Source of the DNA: Hedera helix
Taxonomy: Eukaryota; Streptophyta; Magnoliopsida; Apiales; Araliaceae
Direction: 5' to 3'
Assembly: GCA_947179155.2 (NCBI GenBank)
Contig: OX359269.1
Location: 55,986,524-56,050,523, forward strand
Length of the DNA: 64,000 bases
The notes below the pieces were generated by a model. The model did no database searches. It saw only the letters and a list, made by a program, of their open reading frames with translations, and was not told the origin of the DNA. Below are positions 1 through 11,500 of the stretch, in pieces. A program made the position numbers and the translations under genes. The first letter of the stretch is position 1. Every line of letters begins with the position of its first letter.

Positions 1-280
1 ATAATTGAAATCAAGATACGAGGACTTCAAAACAATAAGCAAAATGAATAATTTAAAAATCATAAGAGTATTGTTGAAAGAGTACGGAATTCGTACATAG
101 ATTAAGCAATGCAACACCCAAATTATACCCTCAAAATATGATTCGTTAAATTTCCTCCGTCTGAACTAATTAAATAAAATAAATGTAAGTACATTTTTAA
201 AAATATTCTTTTCAACCTTGCTCCTTTTATAAACTCATATTATGATTATTATTATTATCATTATTATTGTTATTGTCAAG
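1..280. other. AT-rich intergenic stretch
   Basis: I see no gene, RNA or clear repeat here. It is AT-rich, with a short run of ATT triplets just before the repeat that begins near 281. Confidence 0.5.
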
Positions 281-2800
281 GTTATTAAACTCGGACCGTT
301 GGTTCGACCGGTAAAAATCAGAACCAGTAGGCAATTCGGTCAAATTCAAACAAAAAAACTAATTTTAGTCAAAACTCAATCGAACCCGACGGTTGAACCG
401 GTCGACCTAGTGACCAGGTAACTGGGTCACCGGTTCCCTACCTCTTTTTTTTTAATAGCCTTTGAATTTGATTGAATGTATCATTGAGTAAATTCTGGAT
501 TTTGATCATGATTTAATAACTTTCTTTTCATATAAATTTAGTATTTATTTGAATTGTATAAAATAAATCTTGTACAAATAGATTTAGTTTTTTTTTTTTA
601 CCAAATTTGATTGAATGTATCCTAGAGATGTTTATGCTCATTTGTGTTTTATTTTATCATTCTTGAGTTTTAAGTTATGATCATTGTCGACGCCGGAAAA
701 AGTCGTTTCGTTTTTTAATAATGCCCTTTCCAATTTTAGCCTTTGGATTAAGATAAGATTTTGAAAATGGTCGGCTTGAGTGTCGACGAGGTTTGAAAGA
801 TCGATTTTATGATGAGCCAATTGACCAGAGTCGCCAGTTGGTATATTCGAAATGGATGTACCAACTTATCCGAATTTTGTTTTCGTAATTGCTGGCTCAT
901 GTATGACTCCGAATTAATTGGTCCGCAAACCGAGATTTATAGAGTTCGGGGGCTTGCTTAAGCGAGGGGAAGGTGTTAGGCACCCCCCAACTTCCGTGAA
1001 AACACGGTTACCGCGATCATGATGTTTTCCTATCCTTTTAAATTCTAAAATGTATGTGTGCGCATGTGTGCGTGTGTGTGCCTAAATGAATGTCGTTGGA
1101 ATGCTTTATTTCTCGAAAGTACTTCTGAAATCTCGTTGACCCTATTCATGAAGGATTCGATTTGTTTTGAAAAGTTCATTTTTAGGCTTTCGTTTTGATA
1201 ACAAAATCTTTAATAATGACATTTATAAAACAAGTTTTTCGAATACTTCGTCAAATAGGAATGGAACTTATCCGATACTTTTGATTTTTTATTTTTAGCC
1301 TACGAGTGATCTAATATCCTACTTTGCTTGATTTTATGAAATCTTTATCTTTTCATTCCCAAAATCTTTTTCTCGTGTCGAAAGGGAAAACCAAGCATCA
1401 AAATAACGTTTGAGCTATTTGTGGGCATGTAAGCCGTCTAAATAGCCCCCAACGCCTACAATCACATATTTCACTATCACGGGACCTTAAACCCGATTTT
1501 CGACTCGATGTCGTTTTAAGGCCCAAAAATTTACATATTTACATGAAGGTGCATCGCGATTGCTACATACGTAAAAGCTATAAAATAAACTAAAAGGATA
1601 TCATCGGGAGGTTAGGAGGAAATTCCATCCGCAATAAATCCTCCATAACCGTCCCTAATCCACAGATCTACAACATATATTGACTGCATTGGATCTAACT
1701 TCAAAATACACAAAATCAAACTATTTAAATAGCAATGCACCAAATATTTTCGGATCTACAGTAGATCCACCCAACAAATGCAATAAGAACAAAATAAAAC
1801 TATATCTAAAAGATTTACTAGATAAAACACAACGAAACTATAAAACTCGGATTTTTCACATTCCAAATGATGAAATAAACGCTTTAACACTTGGAAATCA
1901 ACTACGATACAATACCTATTATAAAGATTGTACAAAAGATGAAGAATCTCACTTCTTCTCTCTTTTTCTCTCCCTCCCGTCGCTCTCTTTTTCTTTTTTT
2001 TCGTCCGTTCGCGTCTGATTTTCTTCCTCTCGCGTCTCATGAAAAATTAAAGCTGGAAGAGGCGATTTAGAAACTCAGATCTTGGCCGCATGTGCAACTG
2101 CGGCCGGCTTCGGTGCTTCCTCGATTTTCGTGTACTGATGTCGGTCTTTCATTTTTTCGCTGGAAGGCTCGTATTTTGCAATCCGAAAATCCCAGGGAAA
2201 CCTGCCATATTGTTCTGGGAGGCTAGTTCGAAGGGCTGCGACTTGATATAAAATTTGCCATTTGTGCTTGGCCATTAGTCGTCTTTTGTGATCAAATCAG
2301 GTTCTTCTAGATCAGCTGTTTGTCTCGCCTCAAGTAACCTGATGCTCGTTGTTTATTATGACAGCTTTGACCGTAAGTCGTTGGGATGACTTTGTGTAGG
2401 GGTCCACCTTCCTTTTCGCTTGTCGGGTCAAGTGACGATTTTGCCCCCATGTCAGGGTTAGTGCAAAAGTGCAAAATTTGGGTATCTACAATCATGATTT
2501 AATATCCTTCTTTTTATATAGATTTCGTATTTATTTAAATTGTATAAAGTAAAATTGTACAAATAAGTTTTTTTTTTGTAGGATAATTTGATTAATTTTA
2601 CATATTTACTAAATATTATATATATTATGTAATAATAATTAATATATTTAATTATTTATTATTTATTATTTATTACATATTAATGACGTCATTGGTTCAA
2701 TACTGGTTCGACCATTGATTGGACTGATTGGACCAATAACTCATCAACCGGATACTTTTTTCTATTTAATAACTGGTCTAAATTTAAAAACACTGATTAT
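281..2800. repeat. Diverged CCGGTT-rich dispersed repeat, split by a solo LTR
   Basis: The left part (about 281-450) has several GGTTCGACCGG / GGTTGAACCGG motifs. The right part (about 2690-2800) has matching motifs in the opposite sense, so the two ends look like degenerate inverted termini of one non-autonomous element. A second, independent member lies at 28243-28660. An internal block (ATCATGATTTAATA onward, about 80 bp) occurs at 508-590 and again at 2491-2570, which suggests an internal tandem duplication older than the solo LTR now inside it. I do not recognise the superfamily. Confidence 0.5.
685..2490. mobile_element. Solo LTR (1.8 kb) of an LTR retrotransposon
   Basis: The segment begins TGTCGACGCCGG and ends GGGTATCTACA, so it has TG..CA termini. 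It is flanked by an exact 5-bp duplication, ATCAT, at 680-684 and 2491-2495. It contains the pattern GAGTCGCCAG ... GGGGAAGGTGTTAGGCACCC, which recurs in plant retrotransposon LTRs. There is no internal coding region and no second LTR, which fits LTR-LTR recombination. The reading frames of 60-112 codons inside it resemble no known protein and I treat them as chance. Orientation cannot be fixed without a primer-binding site or polypurine tract. Confidence 0.75.
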
Positions 2801-3301
2801 TATTATTATTATGTTCCAGTTCAAAAGCTAAATAATAAAGCAAATTATAATTGATAGCACAACCTGTTGATTGCGTTAACCGAAGTAGTACATATAAAAC
2901 TCCATAACATATGTTCTAATATTTTAATATCCAAAAAGGCTTATAGCCTACTGCTATAACTTCAATTTATAGATTCAGTTTAAAGGTTACTAGCCTTTAT
3001 GGTAATTTTTCTTAATCATATAAATAACTCCATTTATAGGGATCATGTGATAGAGAGAGCAGAGTAGTAAATGAATTTTGTACGCTGCGATAAATCACAA
3101 TACCTATATATATACATATGTTAAATTATTATACATTAATATCTATTATATAAAAGAAGAATCAAACTTTCTAATCTTATTCCTTTTATCTGAGTTGACC
3201 TGTCATACCCCATTTTCTTCTTTTTTCTCTATCTGTAGCACTATTCTGTTGTACCGTTCCGTTCGTTTCCCTCAATCAGTTTATATGATCATATATATAA
3301 T
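2801..3301. other. AT-rich flank of the hAT element
   Basis: Positions about 2800-2885 are an inverted copy of a segment that recurs at 7788-7860 and 8087-8165. The rest holds no feature I can support. The last 8 bases (3294-3301, TATATAAT) are the left target-site duplication of the hAT element. Confidence 0.5.
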
Positions 3302-3470
3302 CAGGGACGGATCTAAGCTTTGGCTTACCTGGGCAAATGCCCCGGCAGCCAACGGCAGCTGTAAAGAAAGTTCCGACAGTCCGACGGGCAGTTCTCTTCT
3401 TCTCTTCCGCCACCGGCTGCCTCTGCAAATCAGTTCTCCCTTTTTTTTTTTTTTTTTTTTTTTAAATATC

Positions 3471-3490
3471 ATGAAACGACGTCGTTTCAT
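3471..3490. repeat. Perfect 20-bp palindrome in hAT 5' region
   Basis: ATGAAACGACGTCGTTTCAT is its own reverse complement. It follows a roughly 23-base poly-T run. Its core, AAACGACGTCGTTT, also forms the centre of a 20-bp palindrome in both LTRs of the chromovirus in this window (10764-10783 and 20676-20695). Confidence 0.9.
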
Positions 3491-5051
3491 TTAGTCTAAA
3501 AAAAAAATACACAAAACCTAACATTGGAACATCATTAACCATTCCCACTTCTCAGCCGCACACTGCAAGTCTGCAACGTCATTCACCATTCTCAGCCGCA
3601 CAACTCGCAAGCCCGCACGGCCGCACCATTGCACCAGCCATTCCAAATTTCCAACTCAGGCTCTGATGGTGAGAGATCTACTGTTTTTTCCTAGTTCATC
3701 AACTTTTACAGGCTTTACAACTAATTTTGATTATTAATGTTTGAATGTTTGATTAAGAATATTAAATATATTAATGAGAGATCTACTGATTAATGATACA
3801 AGGTGTGTGGATTGGTTTCAGTGATTATCTTAACAATTTTTAGATGCTATGATAATCATCAACTTTTCTATTGGTGTTTCAATTTTAAACTTTATAGTGT
3901 TCATAATTTAATCTCATTATCTCAATATAAATTATAGTTTGTTGTTGGTGAGAACTATTAAGCTTAATCATTAGGAGGAGCTTACCCGGTTACCCCTTTT
4001 TTGTTTATCATTATTTCTTTTGTGGCCTTGTGGGTATTGGGTGGCATTGAAGCAAGTACTTGCAGTTTGAGTGTAAGAATTTTAGTTTGAGCTCCAAATT
4101 TTAACATGCTGTGGTAAGGAATTTGTCTTGCATTAACTAAAGGAAGTTAGTTCTCTGCAGCTTGATGTTAGTATCCCTTAGCTCAATTGCTGGTTTCTTG
4201 CTAAAATGAGAAATTGTGTGCTAGTGTGCAAAGGATGAGGTTGAGCAACTTTATATTGAATACTTGAATTTTAAGAATTTTGGCAAGGAAGTTAAGGAAG
4301 TGTGCTACTATAAAAAAATTATTAGGCATGGAAGTGCGTAGTGAAGAATTGAAAATTAAATTATAGCTCTATGCCTCTATTGGGGTTTCATTTTATTATT
4401 TGTCTGAAGAGTTTTATTAACTTGGTGCAGGAGGTTTTTAAAATCAATACGCAAACAAAGATAGGAAATTATTTATTTATTATTCATCATTTGTTAATAG
4501 AGATTTTACTATGTTCAATTGCATGTATTGGCTGAATTTTGAGTCTTTGACATCATTTTTTAAACCTTAACCCCCTGTTTGTAAGTTTTATTTTGGGGGA
4601 AATGATTTTACTCCTGTTTTGGCATTTCATTTTGATTATTTTTTATTATTATTCTTATTTTCAATTTATTTTTCAATTTTTTATGGAGAAGAAAAGAGAT
4701 CACTGAAAGAACTTATTGGCTCATTTAATCAGGAATTCGCAAAGGGAAGAAGATAACTCGGTGGTTCAGATCATATGTTGGCAAGGATTCTAATCAAGCT
4801 TTTAATGATAGTTCTCCAAATTATGAGGTGAGGTCTGGTTTAGCATGCATCCATTAGTTTTTATTGAGTTACCACTTGTATGCCATTGTTATGCTTAGCT
4901 CCATCTTGATATGCTCCATGCAACTAATATTACAGTGTAATTTATTTATTAACTTGAATTTTTTTATTTATTGATAGGGATTTAGGCATGATTATTAACT
5001 TGAATTTATTTATTAATTGATAGGGTTTTGTAGGTTCATTGGTTAATTCAT

Positions 5052-7418
5052 ATGGAGAAATACTTTCCTAAAAGGCCAAAGGGGCCGAGTCGTGAAACAA
5101 ATCCAAGTAGTTCAACTAATCCGGGTAGTCCTATTAATCCGAGTAGTCCGAAGAGAATTAAGTTAGATGAAATCTTGGCCAATCTTCCTGCGGACCCTGG
5201 ACTTCGACCTTCAATATTAGGTTATGATCCTAATTTTCGAAATGAAATTCGAAGAGCATATCTACAAAAGGGTCCGTGTCAACCAAGAGATCACAATTTC
5301 CCACAAACCAATAAGAGGCAATTTATCTCGAGGTGGTTTGATGAATATGATTGGTTGGAGTATAGCACAGAAAAAGATGCCGTATTTTGTATTTATTGCT
5401 ATTTATTTAAGGCTAAATTTTATAAACATGGGAGTGATACCTTTACTAGTCAAGGTTTTAAAGATTGGAAGCATAAGGACACGAGACTAAGAGAACATAT
5501 TGGATTGGTTAGTAGTCCTCACAATCAAGCAAGACAAGCTTGTGATGATCTTATGAATCAAGAGCAACATCTCCGAACAACTGTGATGAAGCATTCAGAC
5601 CAATGTAGTGACAAGTATCGCGCTTGCTTGAATGCATCAATTGATTGCACTAGATTTTTGTTACGACAAGGTCTTCCTTTTCGTGGCAACGATGAATCAT
5701 TGGATTCAAGCAACAAAGGAAATTATCTTGAGCTCTTGTGCTTTCTTGCTGATCATTCCGAGAAAATTGAGGCAGTAGTGTTGAAAAATGCTCCCGGCAA
5801 TTGCAAGTTAGTGGCTCCTTCAATACAAAAAGATCTTGTCAATGCATGTGCCGTTGAAACTATTAAAGTTATCTCAGAGGATATGAAGAACAAATTCTTT
5901 TCTATAATGGTTGATGAATCTCGTGATATCTCCATAAAGGAGCAAATGGCGGTAGTGCTTCGTTATGTAGATAACCATGGGCAAGTAATTGAAAGGTTTA
6001 TGGGAGTCCAACATGTTAGTGACACCACTTCGGAGTCACTAAAGAAGGTTGTTGATCAATTGTTTTCTACAGTAGGCTTGAGTATGTCTATGCTACGCGG
6101 TCAAGGTTATGATGGGGCTAGCAATATGAAAGGTGAGTTCAATGGTCTTAAGAGCATTATTTTGAAAGAACATCCTTGTGCATTTTATGTTCATTGTTTT
6201 GCACATCAACTTCAATTAGCACTTGTGGCCGTGGCAAAGGGAAATCTTGAGATTGTCACTTTTTTCTTATCGGTTAATATGGTGGTTAATATTGTTGGAG
6301 CATCGTGTAAGCGACGAGATGCACTTAGAGATCAATTACAAAAGGAACTTTCTGATGCTCTTGAAAATGATTCTATTGTAACGGGGAAAGGCTTAAATCA
6401 AGAAACTAGTCTTAAGCGACCTGGTGATACACGTTGGGGATCACATTATGGTACTTTGCTTAGTATCATTTCAATGTTCAAATCTGTGGTGAAAGTTTTT
6501 GAGTTGATTGTTGATGATGGTTCCATTAATAATTTGGGTGAAGCAAATAAGTCATTGGAAGATATCCAAACTTTTGAGTTTGTCTTCCCTCTATTTTTGA
6601 TGAGATCTATTTTAGGAGTCGCAAATTGTTTGTCACAAGCATTACAAAGGAAAGATCAAGATCTTGTCAATGCAATGCATTTAGTCCAAACTTCTAAGGA
6701 AGAACTACAACACATTAGGGGTAATGGATTTAATGATTTGCTTGATCAAGTTTCTAGTTTTTGTGGGGAACATGATATTATGGTTCCTTTAATGGATGCG
6801 TCATTTGTACCTCGAGGGAGATCAAGACGCAGAGCTCACGTCGTAACAAACCTCCATCATTATCGTGTGAACTATTTCATGGTCGTGATTGATAAAGTAC
6901 TTCAAGAGTTGAATCATCGTTTCAATGAGGTAAATACTGAGTTGCTTATTTGTATGGCATGTTTAAGCTCGAATGATTCATTTCGAGCTTTTGACAAACA
7001 AAAACTTGTCAAGTTTGCCAATTTTTATCCTCAAGACTTCTCAAGGAGAGACATTTTGGAACTTGAAGATCAACTTGCGGTTTATGTTCGGGATATGCAT
7101 AGGAGTGGTGAGTTCTCTCAATTGCAAGGAATTAGTAGTCTTGCAAAAAAATTGGTGGAGACAGGGAAATATAGAGCATATAATCATGTTTATAAGCTTG
7201 TTACATTAGCTTTAGTATTACCGGTGGCAACTGCTTCAGTGGAGAGAGCCTTTTCCGCTATGAAGATCATCAAAAGTCCACTTCGAAATAGAATGGGAGA
7301 TCAATGGTTAAGTGATAGCTTGATTGTTTATATTGAAAAAGATGTTTTTGCTTGTGTTAATAACGAAACCATAGTGCGACGTTTTCACGAAATGAAAACT
7401 CGCCGTGGGCAATTGTAG
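5052..7418 (+). CDS. hAT transposase (TTF-type zinc finger, DUF4371, hAT dimerisation)
   Basis: Single 788-residue ORF, the only long ORF of the element. The N-terminus is Ser/Pro/Asn-rich with a basic patch (PKRIKLDE), possibly a nuclear localisation signal. A TTF-type zinc-finger region follows at about residues 87-165 (FCIYCYLF; WKHKDTRLREH; SSPHN). A DUF4371/RNase-H-like core at about 170-400 has the conserved MVDESRD and the CFAHQLQLAL helix. The C-terminus (about 705-780) is the hAT dimerisation region, with LPVATASVERAFSAMKIIKS and LRNRM. This architecture is that of plant 'zinc finger MYM-type 1-like' hAT transposases. The family binds element ends and catalyses cut-and-paste transposition in the nucleus. 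The start at 5052 is the first ATG of the frame; an upstream spliced exon is possible because GT..AG-like sites lie near 4830-5025. There is no internal stop or frameshift. Confidence 0.93.
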   Translation: MEKYFPKRPKGPSRETNPSSSTNPGSPINPSSPKRIKLDEILANLPADPGLRPSILGYDPNFRNEIRRAYLQKGPCQPRDHNFPQTNKRQFISRWFDEYDWLEYSTEKDAVFCIYCYLFKAKFYKHGSDTFTSQGFKDWKHKDTRLREHIGLVSSPHNQARQACDDLMNQEQHLRTTVMKHSDQCSDKYRACLNASIDCTRFLLRQGLPFRGNDESLDSSNKGNYLELLCFLADHSEKIEAVVLKNAPGNCKLVAPSIQKDLVNACAVETIKVISEDMKNKFFSIMVDESRDISIKEQMAVVLRYVDNHGQVIERFMGVQHVSDTTSESLKKVVDQLFSTVGLSMSMLRGQGYDGASNMKGEFNGLKSIILKEHPCAFYVHCFAHQLQLALVAVAKGNLEIVTFFLSVNMVVNIVGASCKRRDALRDQLQKELSDALENDSIVTGKGLNQETSLKRPGDTRWGSHYGTLLSIISMFKSVVKVFELIVDDGSINNLGEANKSLEDIQTFEFVFPLFLMRSILGVANCLSQALQRKDQDLVNAMHLVQTSKEELQHIRGNGFNDLLDQVSSFCGEHDIMVPLMDASFVPRGRSRRRAHVVTNLHHYRVNYFMVVIDKVLQELNHRFNEVNTELLICMACLSSNDSFRAFDKQKLVKFANFYPQDFSRRDILELEDQLAVYVRDMHRSGEFSQLQGISSLAKKLVETGKYRAYNHVYKLVTLALVLPVATASVERAFSAMKIIKSPLRNRMGDQWLSDSLIVYIEKDVFACVNNETIVRRFHEMKTRRGQL

Positions 7419-7509
7419 TTTGTATGTTTTTATTTTCATGAATGATAATAGTCTCGTTAAAGTTTTGCCCCGGCTGAAAAAAATTCCTGGATCCGTCCCT
7501 GTATATAAT

Positions 7510-7733
7510 GAGAAGGTTTTAATTATTTTATTTATTAATTAATATATTTTATTAATTCTCTTAATTTTAATAGAATTCAAATTAATACAAATATAAAGTA
7601 GACCTAATTAATTTTAAAGCTCAATTTGACCAAATTAATGTTGTCTTTTATTTATTTATTATTATTATTATTATTTATTTTATTTTTTATTTTTTTATTA
7701 GGGTATTACAAGTGATGCACTAAGTAAGATGTG

Positions 7734-7787
<54 letters not shown>

Positions 7788-8149
7788 CAAGTTATGCTAT
7801 CAATTAGAATTTGCTTTATTATTTAGCTTTTAAACCGGAACATAATAATAATAATAATAACAATAATCAGTGTTCTTAAATTCGGACCGGTCATCAAATT
7901 AATGTTATCTTTTACTTATTATTAGTTCACATAAATTTGACCTAAACATAATATAAAATCCAAATAAAATATTTTAAAGTAAATCTATATTATTATTATT
8001 ATTATTTATTTTATTTTTTATTTTTTTATTAGAGTATTACAAGTGATGTATTAAGTAAGATGTGTCATATATATATATATATATATCGCAATCAACAGGT
8101 TATGTTATCAATTAGAATTTGCTTTATTATTTAGCTTTTAAATCGGAAC

Positions 8150-8180
<31 letters not shown>

Positions 8181-8304
8181 TAATTAGTGTTCTTAAATTC
8201 GGACCGGTCATCAAATTAATGTTATCTTTTATTTATTATTAGTCCACATAAATTTGACCTAAACATAATATAAAATCCAAATAAAATATTTTAAAGTAAA
8301 TCTA

Positions 8305-8338
<34 letters not shown>

Positions 8339-8384
8339 TATTTTTTTATTAGGGTATTACAAGTGATGTATTAAGTAAGATGTG

Positions 8385-8440
<56 letters not shown>
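7510..8440. repeat. Tandem ~320-bp repeat with TA microsatellites
   Basis: A unit running from GTATTACAAGTGATG, through a TA tract, AGAATTTGCTTTATTATTTA, a TAA run and TTAAATTCGGACCGGTCAT, occurs twice in full. A third copy is cut short: the GTATTAC anchors end at 7709, 8040 and 8360, spacing 331 and 320 bp. Part of the unit matches 2750-2885 in inverted orientation, including the CGGACCGGTCAT end of the CCGGTT-type repeat. The TA tracts differ in length between units. Confidence 0.75.
8386..8440. repeat. TA microsatellite
   Basis: Uninterrupted TA dinucleotide run. A similar run occurs at 7736-7786 and a shorter one at 8067-8086. It abuts the left end of the foldback element, and another TA run abuts that element's right end (23820-23830). 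Confidence 0.9.
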
Positions 8441-8443
<3 letters not shown>

Positions 8444-8526
8444 GAATTATCCATAACAAACGCTTACTATATCCACTATTTCAGCAAACGCATTTAGTAC
8501 CGTTTAAATAATAATCCGAGGGAGAA

Positions 8527-11500
8527 TGTGACGACCCCAAATCCGGGTTCCATAACCTCGAGTTTGGTTCTCACTATTCAACACATTACTAACAATTAAA
8601 TACATACATTGCATTTAAATATCGCGGAATAATACATATTGGTTCCCTTCAAAAGGTTACAATACCAGGGTCTATCAACCTTAACATAAAAACAGTTCCT
8701 ATCATAAGGAATTACAAAAGGTTTAACAACCGTAAATACATAAATAAAGATCTAACTAGCATGCATAAGCTACTTAAGCTTTAGCCTTTCCTTTTCCCTT
8801 ATCCTTCCTGGAGCAATCAGGATTATCTGAAAAATGGTTCATGATATAGCAAGAATGAGCAACTAGTTTGCTCAGCAAGTTTAAAACAATCATATAGATT
8901 TAATATATCATGAATGAATGAGAAATATCAACAATGATTCAACAATAGATATAACAATTGTGAATGAAACAGGATTCAAATTTTAATAAACAGAATATTT
9001 GAATCTTAAAATGCTGAGTGGTCACTAAGGACCCTGAACTAACTAGGGTATAATAGAGTTTCCTCTGACCCTTTGAGTTGTTTGGTTTTCAAGGGGATCA
9101 GCCTATTCAACCCGCTGTATATGCATTACATTTAGTCACTGGCGCCCAAAGTCGGTTTCCCGACACAAAATCCCCTAATTTAGGGTTGTTCAATTCTCAG
9201 ACTTAATATAAGAAAATCCGCACCCAACAATGGTTTGGATAAGCTTTTAAAAGTATTCAAGTTATTGAATTTAGAAACGCAATGTCTAGCTGAACTATTA
9301 GCTTCAGACATTTTTAATACAGTTCATGAATCAAGAACTAACAAGCTTCAAATGCACTAAGTGCGATTTTATAAACAATATGGATGTGGAATAATTTTAA
9401 ATAATTAAACCACTTCAAGCTTTAACAATAAATACAAGTATGGAAACTTGTTCAACGATAATAATTGAGTAGGGTTAGAGAACTTGCCTGTTTGCTCAGC
9501 TACAATAATTGTCTAGCTTTAACTAACTTGCTTTGAAAGACCTAACATTAATAAAGTCGGTCTAATAATTAGTACGACGTATTTGCATAATTATACGCTT
9601 AATAACGAACTTATTTACCACATAAGTACTAACACATAAATTACATTAGTCAAAACAATATTATTAACCTTATAGACACTTAATCATTTTAGGTTAATAA
9701 TTTAATAAGTTAGAAAATATTTTTCTTAAGTGTTGGACACTTATTAAACCCTTAAACAACTTATTATAATTGTTTAGTTCAATTCAATTTATTTTATTAA
9801 CTCAATCTCTTTTTAATTACTATTTAATATTGATTAAATAGAAATTAATTAATTAACTCTAGTTATTATAAATAATAACTAATTGTACTTACTTATTATT
9901 TAATTATAATTAAATAATAAATAATTATTAACTTAGTTTAAACCTTCTTTAATTTAATGTTAATCAACCAATAATTAACCAAGTAATTAACCTTACTTAT
10001 TATTTAATTAAGGAAATTAAATAATAGTTTACTAATCTTAATCCTCTTTAATTATTATTTAATGTCAATTAAATAATAATTAATTATTTAATTAATTTTA
10101 ATTATTATTTAAGGTTAAATAATAATCAAATCATTCTTATTTATTATTTAAATTAAATAATAAATTATTACTCTAATAACTTAATTTCCATTAATCGTTA
10201 TTTAATGTTAATTAAATAATAATTAATTACTTAATTATCTTTATTTATTATTTAAATATTTAAATAATAAATAATTAATTTATAAATTTTATCTCTCTTT
10301 AAATATTATTTAATAGGCATTAAATAATAATTGCTAATTTATCATCTTTATTTATTATTAACATTTAAAATAATAAATAATAAATTTATTTAACCTAACC
10401 ATGGTTTAGCTAACTAGATTAATATTTAAAATATTTAAATATTAAACTTTATGAAAAATATCCTCCCCAATATTATTTTTGTATTATTATTATTTTTGTT
10501 ATAATTTTAAATTAATTTTCAAATATTTAAATTAATTAAAATTAACCCGAATGGCATTTTCGTAAATAAGTTGAAAAACCGGACCGAGGGCAGAATGGTA
10601 ATTCTGCCAAGAAAAACACGGAGGGGCAAAATGGTAATTTCGCCGAAAAGTTTCTTACCGCGCATTGCGCGCGTTTTGGTTTGTTACGGGTCAAAACGAC
10701 GCCGTTTTTGAAAAGCCGGAAACGGCTTCCGCGCGTACGCGCGGAGTGAATTTTTCTACGGACGCCAAACGACGTCGTTTGGCACCGCGTCCTCGGTGAA
10801 CAGTACCTCGCGCATTGCGCGGCCAGTGTTAAAAATTTTCTTCCAAGCAGAATGTGAACAGTTCCGGCTATACACACTTTAATTAAAATTATACCTTCAA
10901 TAAATCTTTAACTCTTGAATAAAAATCCAAAAAAATTACCAATCACCTTATATTAATTTATAACATGAAAAATTAATTTTTCATGATTTAATATCATTAT
11001 TTTTTTATAAAAATTTTTACATCACATAAACTACCACAAATCATAACTTTTTGTGTATAACTCCATTTTGAGTGATTCAAACTTTGTTTTTCTCATGATT
11101 TAATGTTCTATAATATTAGAACATCAAATCTAAGTTTTACAAAAATATTTTTGGTCATATATTTCAAGACTTGATTATACACTATTAAATACATATTTTA
11201 GCATATAAATATACCAAAATACAAATCAAACATAATAAACTCAAGCATGGCATAAATATTACAACTACACATTAATAACCATATTAACATATTTATACTA
11301 ACATGATGATTTATTTAATTTAAAAACAAAACTTTATTTAAAATAACCATTACCTTGATTTAATGGCTATCTTCCTTTTTCTTCCAAAATAGGTGATTAA
11401 GGAAGATGACATGAACCAAGACTCCTCCTCTTCTCTTAGTATTTTTGCTCTCACTATTTTCTCACTCTCAAATGCTCTCTAGCTTGCAAAATGGAAGAAA

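Larger units (their letters stand above)
3302..7501 (+). mobile_element. Complete hAT-superfamily DNA transposon
   Basis: The left terminus is CAGGGACGGATCTAAGC and the right terminus, read inverted, is CAGGGACGGATCCAGG. The first 12 bases are a perfect terminal inverted repeat. Just inside, GCCCCGGCAGCC on the left matches CAGCCGGGGC on the inverted right end. The element is bounded by a perfect 8-bp target duplication, TATATAAT, at 3294-3301 and 7502-7509, as expected for hAT elements. It carries one long transposase ORF on the same strand and about 1.75 kb of 5' leader, which may contain untranslated exons. The intact ends, duplication and ORF suggest a young and possibly autonomous copy. 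Confidence 0.93.

Noticed and set aside
10542..10877. 111-codon minus-strand frame repeated identically in both LTRs (also 20454-20789)
   Set aside because: It lies wholly in the GC-rich palindrome island, where stops are rare, and has low-complexity Arg/Ser/Phe content without motifs. Identity between copies simply follows from LTR identity.
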